A stretch of 64,000 nt of DNA from Ditibartonella apis (GCF_001952075.1 NZ_LXYU01000003.1:248001-312000); one strand, 5' to 3'. Shown: positions 1 to 9,569, counted from the first letter of the stretch. The notes: a model not told the origin generated them from the letters alone. A program made the numbers and translations.

Positions 1-984
1 TCCTATGAGGTGACGGCACTTCGAGCCGATATCGAACCCGACGGGCGTCGGGCGAAGGTCATATTCGGTCGCGACTGGAAAACCGATGCTAAAAGGCGCG
101 ATTTTACAATCAATGCCATTTATGCCGATGCCAACGGTAAAATTTATGATGATGTCAACGGGCTTGCCGACATTGAAACCGAGACATTGCGTTTTATTGG
201 CACGGCCGAGGAACGTATTCGCGAGGATTATTTGCGCATTTTAAGGTTTTTCCGCCTTTATGCGTGGGTTGGTAAGGGGCGTCCCGATGCCGAGGCTATC
301 AAAGCATGCGCACGCCTAAAAGATGGACTTTTGCAATTATCGGCCGAACGGGTGTGGTCGGAAGTTAAAAAAATGCTTTCCGCTCCCGACCCGACGCGAG
401 CGCTTTTATGGATGCGGCAAGCTGCGATTTTGGGAATTATTCTTCCTGAAACAGAAAAATGGGGGATTGATGCGTTCCGCCCGCTGATTGAAACCGAACG
501 TGTTATGAGGCTTCCGCCCGACCCGTTATTGCGGCTTTTTTCCATTGTGCCGCGCGATGAAGTGCGTTTGAAAAAAATGGCCGAGCGCTTGCGTTTTTCC
601 AAGTTAGAAAAAACGCGATTGATGGATTTTGCCCGTATTTCTCCGATCAAATATAATTCTTCCGATATCGAAATTAAAAAACTTGTCTATCATCATGGCA
701 AACAGGCCGTTCTTGATGAATTGACATTGGCGCTTTCCAATGCACGTGCCCATGCTTTGAGTAATGATAATGCACTTGTCGAGGCCAGCCATTATACACG
801 GCTTAGAAAATTGGCCGAGCATTATGAGGTTCCGGTTTTTCCGTTAACAGGAAAGGATCTGTTACCTCTTGGCATTACCGAGGGGCCGGCTATCGGACAC
901 AAACTTAAAGCGCTGGAAAAACGTTGGGTGGAAAGCGGCTTTTTACTGGACCGGAAAGCGCTCCTTGATTTGGCAACAGCCTGA
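1..984 (+). CDS. cca: CCA tRNA nucleotidyltransferase (5' end missing)
   Basis: Adds or repairs the 3' CCA end of tRNAs using CTP and ATP in the cytoplasm. The reading frame is already open at base 1, so the gene starts upstream of the window; 327 codons remain, against about 400-420 for the rhizobial family. The visible part starts at the end of the nucleotidyltransferase head with the motif RRDFTINAIYAD, followed by the DDVNGLADI turn, the RIREDYLRILRFFR motif that binds tRNA and NTP, and an alpha-helical C-terminal region. What is missing is the N-terminal GXGXXD catalytic loop. The family assignment is firm. A GTG at base 10 is not a true start because conserved sequence continues upstream of it. 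Confidence 0.95.
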   Translation, partial: SYEVTALRADIEPDGRRAKVIFGRDWKTDAKRRDFTINAIYADANGKIYDDVNGLADIETETLRFIGTAEERIREDYLRILRFFRLYAWVGKGRPDAEAIKACARLKDGLLQLSAERVWSEVKKMLSAPDPTRALLWMRQAAILGIILPETEKWGIDAFRPLIETERVMRLPPDPLLRLFSIVPRDEVRLKKMAERLRFSKLEKTRLMDFARISPIKYNSSDIEIKKLVYHHGKQAVLDELTLALSNARAHALSNDNALVEASHYTRLRKLAEHYEVPVFPLTGKDLLPLGITEGPAIGHKLKALEKRWVESGFLLDRKALLDLATA

Positions 985-1091
985 CCGGCTATTGCGCAAT
1001 TGTCATGAAGCTTGCTTTCATGCTTGATGTGATGACAATGCATTTCAAGCGTGTTGTTTTATAAAATAGTGAAAGCCGTTCAGGTCGTTTT

Positions 1092-1222
1092 GTTTATTTG
1101 TGGCTAAACCGATTTGGTTTTGTTCGGTTAAATGACTAAAGCCATTTCGGGTTTTCATTTTGTTAAATGACTAAAGACACTTAGCGTTTTTATTTGGTTA
1201 AATGGCTAAAGCCATTTAACGG
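1092..1222. repeat. 35-bp direct repeats ending in a palindrome
   Basis: Three copies of a unit beginning GTTAAATGACTAAAG start at 1127, 1162 and 1197, exactly 35 bases apart, with a more degenerate fourth copy near 1092. The last copy has become a perfect palindrome, TTAAATGGC-TAAA-GCCATTTAA (about 1198-1219), and contains the hemF stop codon at 1206-1208. The hairpin could stop hemF transcription although no long T run follows. Repeat units are not separated by distinct spacers, so this is not a CRISPR. Confidence 0.7.
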
Positions 1223-2120
1223 TCGGCGGCAGGGAAGAGAGAATGCTCTCGATATTTCCGCCGGTTTTGAGCCCGAAGATGGTGCCCCTGTCATAAATAA
1301 GGTTGAATTCGACATAGCGGCCACGCTGGACAAGCTGGGCATTTCTTTGTTTGTCCGTCCATGGCTTATTGAAATTTTCACGCACAATAGAGGGATAAAC
1401 AATGTCGAAAGCGCGTCCGACATCCTGCGTAAAGCTGAAATCGGCTTCCCAACCACCAGCTTCCTTGCTGCTGTGGAGCCAATCGTAAAATATGCCGCCA
1501 ACGCCACGCGGTTCTTTGCGGTGTTTCAAATAAAAATATTCGTCGCACCATTTTTTGAATTTCGGATAATCGGCAACAGTCTGGTGGCGTTCACAGACAT
1601 ATTGGAACGCCTTATGGAAAGTTTGAGTATCAACATCCGACTGGGTGCGCCGTTCGGCAAGCATCGGTGTCAGATCGGCACCACCACCAAACCATTGGCG
1701 GGTTGTAACGATCATACGTGTATTGAAATGAACTGTCGGTACATGCGGGCTTTGCGGGTGCACAATAAGCGAGATGCCGCTTGCCCAAAAGCGAGGGTCA
1801 TCTTCCGCACCGGGAATTTCTCTTCTGAATTCGGGCGAAAATTCACCATAAATGGTTGATGTCTGGACAGCAGCTTTTTCAAAAACCCGTCCCTTCAACA
1901 CCGACATGACACCGCCGCCATTCATGCCACCAGGTTTTTCCCAAGGTGTTCTGACAAATGATCCGGCAGAAAAATTGGAAAATTGGCCCGTCAGTTCCCT
2001 TTCAAGTTTTTCCAGTGAATTACAAATTCTATCGCGTAATGATTGGAACCACTCTTCTGCCCGTTTTTTCTTGTCTTCGAGATCGGAAGGCATGTCATCG
2101 GGAATATCTCTATTCGTCAT
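1206..2120 (-). CDS. hemF: Oxygen-dependent coproporphyrinogen III oxidase
   Basis: Converts coproporphyrinogen III to protoporphyrinogen IX with oxygen, an aerobic step of heme synthesis, as a cytosolic homodimer. The 304-residue product has the family's usual length. Recognisable family segments are [18 protein letters not shown] near residues 65-82, [12 protein letters not shown] near 125, [11 protein letters not shown] near 145, GVGGIFYDW near 200, and the C-terminal block [16 protein letters not shown] followed by ESILSSLPP. The ATG at 2120 fits homologues; an alternative start is not needed. The last four codons and the stop lie inside a 35-bp repeat, so the extreme C-terminus (VKWL) may have been set by the repeat. 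The gene stands alone, 78 bases from trmL, which is also on the minus strand and upstream of it. Confidence 0.96.
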   Translation of the reverse strand: MTNRDIPDDMPSDLEDKKKRAEEWFQSLRDRICNSLEKLERELTGQFSNFSAGSFVRTPWEKPGGMNGGGVMSVLKGRVFEKAAVQTSTIYGEFSPEFRREIPGAEDDPRFWASGISLIVHPQSPHVPTVHFNTRMIVTTRQWFGGGADLTPMLAERRTQSDVDTQTFHKAFQYVCERHQTVADYPKFKKWCDEYFYLKHRKEPRGVGGIFYDWLHSSKEAGGWEADFSFTQDVGRAFDIVYPSIVRENFNKPWTDKQRNAQLVQRGRYVEFNLIYDRGTIFGLKTGGNIESILSSLPPTVKWL

Positions 2121-2198
2121 AATCCGTCTTAAATCTGTAAACTCGTTTAGAATAACTCTAGAAAAGAGATAAGGGGTGAAGACCGCTTTGTCTACCTC

Positions 2199-2684
2199 TT
2201 AATCACGAGATGACAAATTAACCACCTTATGCCGCGTTAGTTGGCGCAATGCTTCGCTGATGCCGATTGCAACGCTGACCGCAAGGTTGAGAGAACGCGC
2301 AACTTTGACCATTGGAATCGTCACTTCGGCGTCCACCGTTTCATGGACATAATCGGGTGCACCCGCTGATTCCCGCCCGAAAAGAAGCACGTCATTGTCT
2401 TGAAAAGAAAAATCGGTATAGGGAGCATCTGTCTTGGTCGTAAAAAGGATAAGACGGCGGTTTTCAGCCTTCTGTTCAGCCAGAAAATGCTGCCAGTCAA
2501 TGTGCCGCTTCAATGTTGCAATTTCGAGATAATCCATTCCCGCACGCTTCAAATGGCGGTCGGAAAGGTCAAAACCTGCCGGTTCGATAATGTCGACAGG
2601 TACGCCGAAACAGGCGCCCAAACGCAAAATCGTTCCGGTATTTCCGGCAATATCAGGCTGGAAAAGTGCAATATGAAGTGTCAT
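2199..2684 (-). CDS. trmL: tRNA (cytidine/uridine-34-2'-O)-methyltransferase TrmL
   Basis: A SPOUT-fold methyltransferase that methylates the ribose at wobble position 34 of tRNA-Leu isoacceptors using S-adenosylmethionine. At 161 residues it matches the minimal single-domain TrmL rather than the larger TrmH. The three SpoU motifs are all visible: motif 1 around NTGTILRLGACFG near residue 16-28, motif 2 around LLFGRESAGAPDYV near 100, and motif 3 around IPMVKVARSLNLAVSVAIG near 123-141. The ATG at 2684 is the natural start since the protein begins with the family's MTLHIALFQPDIAGN. It precedes hemF on the same strand with a 78-base gap, so the two could share a transcript. Confidence 0.95.
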   Translation of the reverse strand: MTLHIALFQPDIAGNTGTILRLGACFGVPVDIIEPAGFDLSDRHLKRAGMDYLEIATLKRHIDWQHFLAEQKAENRRLILFTTKTDAPYTDFSFQDNDVLLFGRESAGAPDYVHETVDAEVTIPMVKVARSLNLAVSVAIGISEALRQLTRHKVVNLSSRD

Positions 2685-3249
2685 GCCTGTTGAATAGGCT
2701 TGTCACCCTGCCGTTGTAAAGGGGGAGCGGGCATTCAAAACGTGAACGATTCTATCAATCCTCAAAAAATTGGACTTCCCGTCGATTTATATTCTTTTGC
2801 ACATCATCTTTCTTTGCAAATTGTCTTCTGTCGCGAAGCGCGCAAACGTCTTTCTTTGCAAACGATATTCGATATTTTTTGAAACGCAAAATTGTGAATG
2901 GCATAAGTCTTATGTGCTTGTTTCCGCTATTGAAGCGGGAAAATGATAAATTATCTTGGGGGAGCGAACTTGAGTGAGGCATCCGGTTTTGTTGTTGTCA
3001 TCAAACCGGTTTTCGTATGTCTTTTTTTGAAAAAATATCTTTGCCCTCAACAAAAGTCGCAATTGGACAAAAGTCGTAAACAGGTAAGGCGCGAACTTTG
3101 AAAAATTTGCCCTCTTATGGCAGAAAAGAAATGCCGCATTCTATCGGATGCAACACATTAACGTCAAAATCGTTGCATTTATGACGCGTTCCGGTTTTAC
3201 CGGACCGACAATACTGGACAGCTAAAAAGCAATAACGAGGAGCTCGACC
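2685..3249. other. Intergenic region with possible small RNA
   Basis: 565 bases between the divergent genes trmL and the ABC exporter. No convincing ORF. It holds promoter-like boxes and hairpins at 2879-3028 (see separate entry) and a short CCGGT-TTT-ACCGG hairpin near 3189-3201. Confidence 0.5.
2879..3030 (+). ncRNA. Candidate small RNA (weak)
   Basis: A TTGAAA box at 2879-2884, a 17-base spacer and CATAAG at 2902-2907 suggest transcription from about 2914. Downstream are a short hairpin (CCGCT/AGCGG, about 2924-2938), a purine-rich stretch with GGGGGAGCG near 2958, a CCGGTTT/AAACCGG hairpin (2983-2989 with 3003-3009) and a seven-T run at 3022-3028. The T run lies 12 bases past the last stem, which is too far for a textbook terminator. 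It matches no RNA family I can name; it may simply be leader sequence of the ABC exporter gene. Confidence 0.25.
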
Positions 3250-5088
3250 ATGTTTGGATGGTTTGAACGAAGATTGAACGCTTTTCCCGAAAAGGAGCTC
3301 AAAAGGCCGCCACAAAACCTTTTGGGATTTTGCCTTTATTATACGGAAGGCGTTTGGCCGTGGTTGATCTTCATGGCGGTTTTTACGGCCTTGATCGCTG
3401 TCACAGAAGTTTCGCTTTTCGGGTTTCTGGGCAGTATTGTCGATTGGCTCAATGCCAATTCGCGGGCAACATTTTTTGAAACGCAAGGCGTAAAACTTGC
3501 ACTCATCGGTGTGCTGGTCGTTCTCATCCTGCCATTTTTTGTCACCATGCACAGTATGGTCATGCATCAGACATTGCTTGGCAATTATCCGATGCGGATA
3601 CGCTGGCTTGTGCATCGTTATCTGCTTGGCCAATCCATGAGCTTTTTCCAGAACGAATTTTCCGGTCGCATATCGGCGAAAGTCATGCAAACGGCCTTGT
3701 CGGTGCGCGAAACGGTGATGAAGCTTTTTGACGTTTTAAATTATGTGATTGTCTATTTCCTTGGCACGCTGGTGATCGCCGCCTCATCCGACTGGCGGTT
3801 GATGGTACCGTTTCTTTTGTGGATCATCAGCTATATCGGGCTACTTAAATATTTTATCCCGAAATTGCGCGACGCATCCGAAGCGCAAGCCGATGCACGT
3901 TCTCTTATGACAGGACGGGTTGTTGATTCTTATACCAATATCGCAACCGTCAAACTCTTTTCCCACCATGCGAGGGAGGAAAGCTTTGCGCGCGAAGGAT
4001 TCGAGCATTTTCAAGGCACTGTTTACAAACAGATGCGGCTCATCTCGAAATTTTCGATCAGCGTTTATGTGTCGAACTGTATTTTATTGTTTGTTGTGGG
4101 AGCACTTGGCATCTGGCTGTGGCAACAGCAAGCAATCCTTGTCGGCGCTGTAGCAGTTGGCATCGGCCTTGTTTTGCGACTTAACGGCATGGCACAATGG
4201 ATTATGTGGGAAATGGCCGCACTTTTTGAAAATATCGGCATTGTCGAAGACGGGATGCATTCCATTGCACAGGAAAGAATGGTCGAAGACAAGAAAAATG
4301 CCAAAAAACTTGTCGTCAAAAAGGGTGATATCCGGTTTGAAAATGTTGGCTTCCATTATGGCAAGGGCAAAGGAATCTTGAAAGATTTCAACCTTCATAT
4401 CGAGCCCGGGCAAAAAGTCGGCGTTGTCGGGCGCTCCGGCGCCGGTAAATCGACCCTTGTCAATCTTCTTTTGCGTTTTCACGATGTCGAAGAGGGCGCC
4501 ATATTGATTGACGGGCAAAATATTGCCGATGTCACACAGGAAAGCTTGCGCGCGGCCATTGGCGTGGTGACACAGGATACTTCGCTTTTACACCGTTCGC
4601 TTAAAGACAATATTCTCTACGGCCGTCCTGATGCCAGCAATCGCGAACTGTTTGAAGCGGTGAGGGATGCCGAAGCTGCCGATTTTATCGACAGTCTGCG
4701 CGACCAGAATGGCAAAACGGGATATGATGCCTTTGTCGGCGAACGCGGCGCGCGCCTTTCTGGTGGTCAGCGCCAGCGCATCGCCATTTCGCGGGTCATG
4801 CTTAAAGATGCGCCGATCCTTATTCTTGACGAGGCAACCTCGGCACTCGATTCGGAAGTCGAAGCTGCCATTCAGGAAAATCTCGCGCGCTTGATGAAAG
4901 GAAAAACCGTTCTTGCCATTGCCCACCGCTTGTCGACCATTGCCGAAATGGACCGCTTGATCGTGATGGATAAGGGAAAAATTGTCGAAGATGGCACGCA
5001 TGAAGAATTGCTTTCGAAACATGGTATTTATGCCCATTTGTGGAACCGGCAGGTTGGCGGACATCTCGATCTTGATGAAGAGGCTTAA
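3250..5088 (+). CDS. ABC exporter, fused permease-ATPase (MsbA-like)
   Basis: A half-transporter expected to work as a homodimer in the inner membrane, exporting a lipid, peptide or drug-like substrate that cannot be read from sequence. The 612-residue protein has an N-terminal ABC-B type membrane domain, with about six helices between residues 35 and 320, and a C-terminal ATPase. The ATPase is intact: Walker A GRSGAGKSTL near residue 396, Q-loop VVTQDTSLLH, signature LSGGQRQRIAISR near 502, Walker B ILILDEATSALD near 525, and the H-loop IAHRLSTI. The start ATG at 3250 follows a good GAGGAG ribosome site. It lies upstream of petABC on the same strand but is separated by about 590 bases, so co-transcription is unproven. 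Confidence 0.9.
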   Translation: MFGWFERRLNAFPEKELKRPPQNLLGFCLYYTEGVWPWLIFMAVFTALIAVTEVSLFGFLGSIVDWLNANSRATFFETQGVKLALIGVLVVLILPFFVTMHSMVMHQTLLGNYPMRIRWLVHRYLLGQSMSFFQNEFSGRISAKVMQTALSVRETVMKLFDVLNYVIVYFLGTLVIAASSDWRLMVPFLLWIISYIGLLKYFIPKLRDASEAQADARSLMTGRVVDSYTNIATVKLFSHHAREESFAREGFEHFQGTVYKQMRLISKFSISVYVSNCILLFVVGALGIWLWQQQAILVGAVAVGIGLVLRLNGMAQWIMWEMAALFENIGIVEDGMHSIAQERMVEDKKNAKKLVVKKGDIRFENVGFHYGKGKGILKDFNLHIEPGQKVGVVGRSGAGKSTLVNLLLRFHDVEEGAILIDGQNIADVTQESLRAAIGVVTQDTSLLHRSLKDNILYGRPDASNRELFEAVRDAEAADFIDSLRDQNGKTGYDAFVGERGARLSGGQRQRIAISRVMLKDAPILILDEATSALDSEVEAAIQENLARLMKGKTVLAIAHRLSTIAEMDRLIVMDKGKIVEDGTHEELLSKHGIYAHLWNRQVGGHLDLDEEA

Positions 5089-5682
5089 AAAAGCATATCC
5101 GGTTTCGAAAAGGTTGAAATCACTTTGAAAATAGCTATCCGCAGGAAAACAAGCGTTTCGTTGCGGGTGGCAAAAGAGCATAGTGTCTTTGCCCACGGTT
5201 TTGTCAATGAAGCTCTGTCCAACCCGTTTGAAGTTTATGCTTTTAATGTCTTTTTCTCGCATGGAATTTTCGGATGAAATTTGCCGCACGGGCTTTTTGG
5301 GGTTTTTAAGCTTGCTCCATCACAAAAAACCGGTTCTAACAAAGCTTTTTCATTGCCGGAAATAGTGAAGAGCGCTGCAAAAGCGAAGAAAAAGAAAGCC
5401 GAAATATGCCGCATATGTTAGAAATGCGAGCCATATTTAAAAAGCCCATGTTTTCAAAACATTGCAGCGTTTTATGGGCGACAAACAACAAGCTGCCGTT
5501 ATTTGAAACAATTGAAGAAAAGTTACTCATAATCGTGCAGCAATTGGCCGTTAAAGTTGCAAAAACAGTCGCGTTCCGGCTATCATTATTTTAAAGCGTG
5601 GACAAATTGGTGCTGTGTGTTAAAAAACATACGTTTGACCAACAGGCACCAACCTTTTCCGACAGGTTCAAAACCTTTTACA
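5089..5682. other. Intergenic region upstream of petABC
   Basis: 594 bases between the ABC exporter and petA. No ORF with coding character was seen. It must contain the pet promoter unless transcription runs through from the exporter, but no box was clear enough to mark. Confidence 0.4.
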
Positions 5683-6234
5683 ATGAGCAGCGAAAAAACA
5701 CGACGCGATTTTCTTTTTCTTGCGACCGGCGTTGCCGGTGCGCTCGGCGTCGGTTCGGTAGCCTGGCCATTTATCGACCAATTGCGCCCTGATCAAAAGG
5801 TTCTGGCAAGTGCCACAATCGAGGTTGATATTTCCGGCATTGAAGAGGGAATGTCGGTTACTGTCAAATGGCGCGGGCAGCCGGTGGTCATTCGCCACCG
5901 TACCGAAAAAGAAATTGCCGATGCGCAAAATGTCGATTTGGAAAAGCTCAAGGATAAGGATGCGGCAAATCCCAATCTTGAAGGGAAGCAGCCGGCAACC
6001 GATCTTGCCCGCTCGGCGGGGAAGGGGCGAGAACAATGGCTTGTTCTCATTAATATATGCACACATCTTGGTTGTGTGCCGCTCGGGCAGTCGGGTGCTT
6101 TTGGCGGATGGTTCTGCCCCTGTCATGGTTCGGTCTATGACACGGCCGGAAGGGTGCGTTCAGGCCCTGCCAATCGCAATCTTGAAATACCGCCTTACCG
6201 TTTTTTGTCTGACAGTCTGTTGCAGATCGGATAG
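5683..6234 (+). CDS. petA: Ubiquinol-cytochrome c reductase Rieske iron-sulfur subunit
   Basis: The Rieske subunit of the cytochrome bc1 complex; its 2Fe-2S cluster takes an electron from ubiquinol and passes it to cytochrome c1. The 183-residue protein starts with a Tat-type anchor (TRRDFLFLATGVAGALG), typical for Rieske proteins exported folded. The two cluster motifs, CTHLGC and CPCHGS, lie near residues 127 and 147, and the GRVRSGPANRNLEIPPY segment follows. An ATG at 5683 is chosen over an in-frame start 126 bases upstream because the upstream residues do not resemble any Rieske N-terminus. petB starts only 2 bases after the stop codon, so the three genes form an operon. Confidence 0.96.
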   Translation: MSSEKTRRDFLFLATGVAGALGVGSVAWPFIDQLRPDQKVLASATIEVDISGIEEGMSVTVKWRGQPVVIRHRTEKEIADAQNVDLEKLKDKDAANPNLEGKQPATDLARSAGKGREQWLVLINICTHLGCVPLGQSGAFGGWFCPCHGSVYDTAGRVRSGPANRNLEIPPYRFLSDSLLQIG

Positions 6235-6236
6235 AT

Positions 6237-7514
6237 ATGATGACAAAGCCTTCATCCTATAATCCGAAATATGCTCTGACACGCTGGCTTGACGCAAGGC
6301 TTCCGATTTTGCGTTTTCTCTATAATCTCGGTGTATCTTTTCCGGTGCCGAGAAATCTCAATTATTTCTATACGTTTGGCGGCATCCTCACATTGATGCT
6401 GGTATCGCAAATTCTAACCGGCATTGTCATGTCGATGCATTATATACCGGATGTGACATTGGCTTTCGATGCGCGCGAACGTTTCATGCGCGATGGCCAA
6501 TTCGGTTGGCTCTTCGAGCCATGGCATGCTGTCGGCTCGTCATTCTTTTTTATTGCTGCCTATATCCATCTCGGCCGTGGCCTTTATTATGGCTCTTATA
6601 AAAAGCCGCGCGAACTCATCTGGATCATCGGTGTGCTGATCTATCTGGTGATGATGGCAACCGCATTTCTGGGCTATACACTTGTCTGGGGCATGATGTC
6701 GACCTCGGCAGCTTCGGTCATTTCCGGCCTTTTCAAGGCCATTCCGGTTATCGGCCCCTGGCTTCATGAAACATTATTGGGCGGTTTCAATGTCGGCCAG
6801 CCGACACTCAACCGCTTTTATTCTTTGCATTATCTTTTTCCTTTCATTCTGGTTTTTCTTGTCGGTTTGCATATCTGGGCTGTCCACCATGTCGGGCAGA
6901 ACAACCCGACAGGGGTAGAGGTGAAATCGTCCTCGGAAACTGTACCTTTCACGCCCTATGCAACGATCAAAGATATTTTTGCAATCAGCGTGTTTCTGAT
7001 TTTTTTTGCATGGTTTTTGTTTTTTATGCCCGATTATATGGGCCACCCCGATAATTATATTGTCGGTGACACTATGACCACCTCACCGCATATTGTGCCG
7101 GAATGGTATTTTCTGCCCTTCTATGCGATGCTGCGCGCAATTACATTCGATTTCGGGCCGATCAGCTCGACATTCGGCGGTGTACTGATATTGATGGCGG
7201 CGGTTCTCATCTGGTTATTCGTGCCATGGCTTGACCGCTCGAAAGTGCGTTCTGCGCGCTATCGTCCGGCTTTCAAACTGTTTTATTGGCTGTTTATTGT
7301 CGATGTGGTGGCACTTGGAATATTGGGGGCATCCCCGATTACAGAAAGTAGCGTATTCTGGTCGCAAATTGCCACACTTTATTATTTTGTGTTTTTCCTC
7401 GTCATCATGCCGTTCTTGCCAAAGTTTGAAAAAACTTTGCCGGTTCCTTCTTCCATTAGCGAAGATCTCGAAAAAAAAGAAGCAAAGGCCAAAGAGGGGT
7501 GGCGGCTATGGTAA
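6237..7514 (+). CDS. petB: Cytochrome b of the bc1 complex
   Basis: The membrane core of the bc1 complex, holding the two b hemes and the quinol-oxidising and quinone-reducing sites. The 425-residue polytopic protein carries family landmarks: the heme-ligand helix with WHAVGSSFFFIAAYIHLGRG, then GYTLVWGMMS, the second His pair in YSLHYLFPF and LHIWAVHHVG, and the quinol-site PEWYFLPFYAM. The start is either of two consecutive ATGs (6237 or 6240). Its 3' end overlaps the start of petC by a few bases, consistent with translational coupling. The C-terminus after residue 400 is charged and cytoplasmic. No abnormality was seen. Confidence 0.97.
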   Translation: MMTKPSSYNPKYALTRWLDARLPILRFLYNLGVSFPVPRNLNYFYTFGGILTLMLVSQILTGIVMSMHYIPDVTLAFDARERFMRDGQFGWLFEPWHAVGSSFFFIAAYIHLGRGLYYGSYKKPRELIWIIGVLIYLVMMATAFLGYTLVWGMMSTSAASVISGLFKAIPVIGPWLHETLLGGFNVGQPTLNRFYSLHYLFPFILVFLVGLHIWAVHHVGQNNPTGVEVKSSSETVPFTPYATIKDIFAISVFLIFFAWFLFFMPDYMGHPDNYIVGDTMTTSPHIVPEWYFLPFYAMLRAITFDFGPISSTFGGVLILMAAVLIWLFVPWLDRSKVRSARYRPAFKLFYWLFIVDVVALGILGASPITESSVFWSQIATLYYFVFFLVIMPFLPKFEKTLPVPSSISEDLEKKEAKAKEGWRLW

Positions 7515-8350
7515 GAAAACTCTCTCTCTTTTGCCTTGTTGTTATCGCCTTTATTCTTTCGCCTTTTGCTGTTTTTGCCGAAGAGGGCGGCGAGGCGCAT
7601 TACCCGTTGAAGCTTCCCGAAAAACAGAACTGGAGCTTTTCCGGCCCCTTTGGTACTTATGATCTTCAGCAATTGCAACGCGGCCTCAAGGTTTATAAAG
7701 AAGTTTGCTCGACCTGCCATTCCTTGAAATATGTTTCTTTTCGCGATCTTAAGGCACTTGGCTATAGCGACGAACAAATAAAAGCTTTTGCCAAAACCTA
7801 TGATATTCAGGACGGGCCGAACAGCGAAGGGGAAATGTTTGTTCGAAAAGGCTTGCCGACCGATTATTTTCCTTCACCGTTTCCGAACGTCGAGGCGGCA
7901 AAATTTGCCAATAATGGTGCCAATCCGAGCGACCTTTCGCTAATGGCAAAAGCCCGCGCGGTGTCGTTGCCTTTCCCTTCCTTCATTGCCGATATTTTCA
8001 CCAATTATAACGAAGCAGGGCCTGATTATATTACCGCACTTCTTACCGGTTATAGCGACGCGCCGGAGGGGACGGAAGTAGCGGAAAATAATTGGTACAA
8101 CCCTTATTTCAATTCGGGAAATGCGCTTGCCATGCCGCCCCCTTTAAGTGATGGCATGGTGGCGTATAATGATGGTACAGAGGAAACAACTGAAAATTAC
8201 GCCCGTGACGTATCGGCCTTTTTGATGTGGACTGCCGATCCGCATATGGAAACACGCAAGAAGACCGGTTTTCGTGTCATCTTGTTCTTGATAGTTTTTG
8301 CCGGCCTTACCTATGCCGTGAAAAGACGCATATGGAATGAATTGGATTGA
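7508..8350 (+). CDS. petC: Cytochrome c1 of the bc1 complex
   Basis: Receives electrons from the Rieske cluster and hands them to a soluble or membrane cytochrome c. The product of 280 residues has an N-terminal signal peptide (LSLFCLVVIAFILSPFAVFA), a c-type heme site CSTCH near residue 62, the axial Met in ALAMPPPLSDGMV near 208, and a single C-terminal membrane anchor. The ATG at 7508 is preferred over a GTG at 7499 because GAGGGG at 7495-7499 sits at ribosome-site distance from it; either way the start overlaps the petB stop. The gene is split from petB rather than fused to it as in Bradyrhizobium fbcH. Confidence 0.95.
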   Translation: MVRKLSLFCLVVIAFILSPFAVFAEEGGEAHYPLKLPEKQNWSFSGPFGTYDLQQLQRGLKVYKEVCSTCHSLKYVSFRDLKALGYSDEQIKAFAKTYDIQDGPNSEGEMFVRKGLPTDYFPSPFPNVEAAKFANNGANPSDLSLMAKARAVSLPFPSFIADIFTNYNEAGPDYITALLTGYSDAPEGTEVAENNWYNPYFNSGNALAMPPPLSDGMVAYNDGTEETTENYARDVSAFLMWTADPHMETRKKTGFRVILFLIVFAGLTYAVKRRIWNELD

Positions 8351-8356
8351 AAATTG

Positions 8357-8905
8357 ATGACAAATGAAACTCTTGAAGAAACACTGAAAAAAGCGATCCG
8401 CACGATTTCGGATTATCCGAAACCGGGAGTTAAATTTCGCGATATTACAACGTTGATGGGCAATGCCGGTGCTTTCCGGCGCACCATTGATGCGCTGGTT
8501 TACCCCTATATAGGGCTTAAAGTCGATAAAATTGCCGGTGTGGAAGCACGCGGTTTCATTCTGGGCGGGGCTGTTGCCCACCAGCTTTCGGCAGGCTTCG
8601 TGCCAATCAGGAAAAAAGGCAAATTGCCTTATGACACGGTGCGTATTGCCTATAGCCTTGAATATGGCATTGACGAAATGGAAATGCACCGCGATGCGGT
8701 GAAACCGGGTGAACGCGTGGTACTGGTTGATGATCTTATCGCCACCGGTGGAACGGCCATTGCTGCAGCCGAGCTGTTGCACCAGATAGATGCGGAAATC
8801 GTTGCAGCCTGTTTTGTCATCAATCTGCCCGACCATGGTGGCGCCGACAAGCTTCGCCAATTGGGGGTTGATGTCCATACACTCGTTTCTTATGAAGGCG
8901 ATTGA
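8357..8905 (+). CDS. apt: Adenine phosphoribosyltransferase
   Basis: Salvages adenine to AMP using phosphoribosyl pyrophosphate. At 182 residues it has the normal length. The family's N-terminal block [17 protein letters not shown] is near residues 16-32, the substrate loop [14 protein letters not shown] near 60, and the PRPP-binding motif [14 protein letters not shown] near 122-135. The ATG at 8357 is used instead of an in-frame TTG one codon earlier. It starts 6 bases after the petC stop, so it is probably the last gene of the petABC transcript; linking a purine salvage gene to bc1 is common in Rhizobiales and implies no direct functional tie. Confidence 0.95.
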   Translation: MTNETLEETLKKAIRTISDYPKPGVKFRDITTLMGNAGAFRRTIDALVYPYIGLKVDKIAGVEARGFILGGAVAHQLSAGFVPIRKKGKLPYDTVRIAYSLEYGIDEMEMHRDAVKPGERVVLVDDLIATGGTAIAAAELLHQIDAEIVAACFVINLPDHGGADKLRQLGVDVHTLVSYEGD

Positions 8906-9569
8906 AGCTTCACCTCTTGAAAATGTAGTTCGCTTTTAAAATGTGGGGGCGCATTTAAAAGTAACCACAGATGTTTTCAACGAGAGCTGTTTTTTGCTTC
9001 GATCCTTTCAAATAAATCAATTTCATAGAGCAGGCGTTTTTTAAAACGCCTGATTGGTTTTGATTTTATTTCTTTCAAACCGGTTTTGAATTTCTATTCG
9101 TGGGTGGCTAACGGCCGGTCACCAACAGAACAATCAAATCCAATAGAGCAATCAAATAATGCCGGTTTTTCATTCTCGCCGCACATTCGATGTGTTTTTG
9201 GCTTCGCTTTGAAGCTCTTTTGCAATGTTTACCGGTGGGATTCAAAAAATCAAACGGTGAGAGAAACGGACGTTTCAAGCCGGACGGTCTTAAAAAGATA
9301 TAACGTTCAAAACAGAAAACGTTTGCGGAGCTTGTTTTTTTAAACACAAATTATCCAAAAATACAGAAACTAAATCAAGAAAAAGACTAAAACTTCATTT
9401 GAGTAGAACATTATTAAAAATACATAAAATATACTTGAATAGACAATGAAATACTCATTAAAAGAATTATTATAATGAAAAATAAATCAAAAAATAAATA
9501 AAAATTGGAACCATTCGAATTTTTATACGTTTCATTAAAGTAATTCAATTTTTTAATGAGGCGTATTAA
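8906..9569. other. Intergenic region after apt
   Basis: 664 bases with no credible gene. It contains the hairpin at 9031-9052 and becomes very AT-rich from about 9340 to 9569, upstream of the PRC-barrel gene, where a GAGGCG ribosome site precedes the ATG. Confidence 0.4.
9031..9065 (+). terminator. Likely terminator of petABC-apt
   Basis: A perfect 10-base stem, CAGGCGTTTT with AAAACGCCTG (9031-9040 and 9043-9052), is followed by a T-rich stretch (ATTGGTTTTGATTTTATTTC). It is 125 bases beyond the apt stop codon. Confidence 0.55.

Noticed and set aside
1092..1222. Possible small CRISPR array
   Set aside because: Units repeat every 35 bases but there are no distinct spacers, the units diverge and no cas gene is present.
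5557..5682. 42-codon N-terminal extension of petA
   Set aside because: In frame with petA but unlike any Rieske N-terminus, and it would hide the Tat signal within the protein.
8144..8878. 244-codon minus-strand ORF
   Set aside because: Antisense to petC and apt, both certain; the sequence has no coding character.
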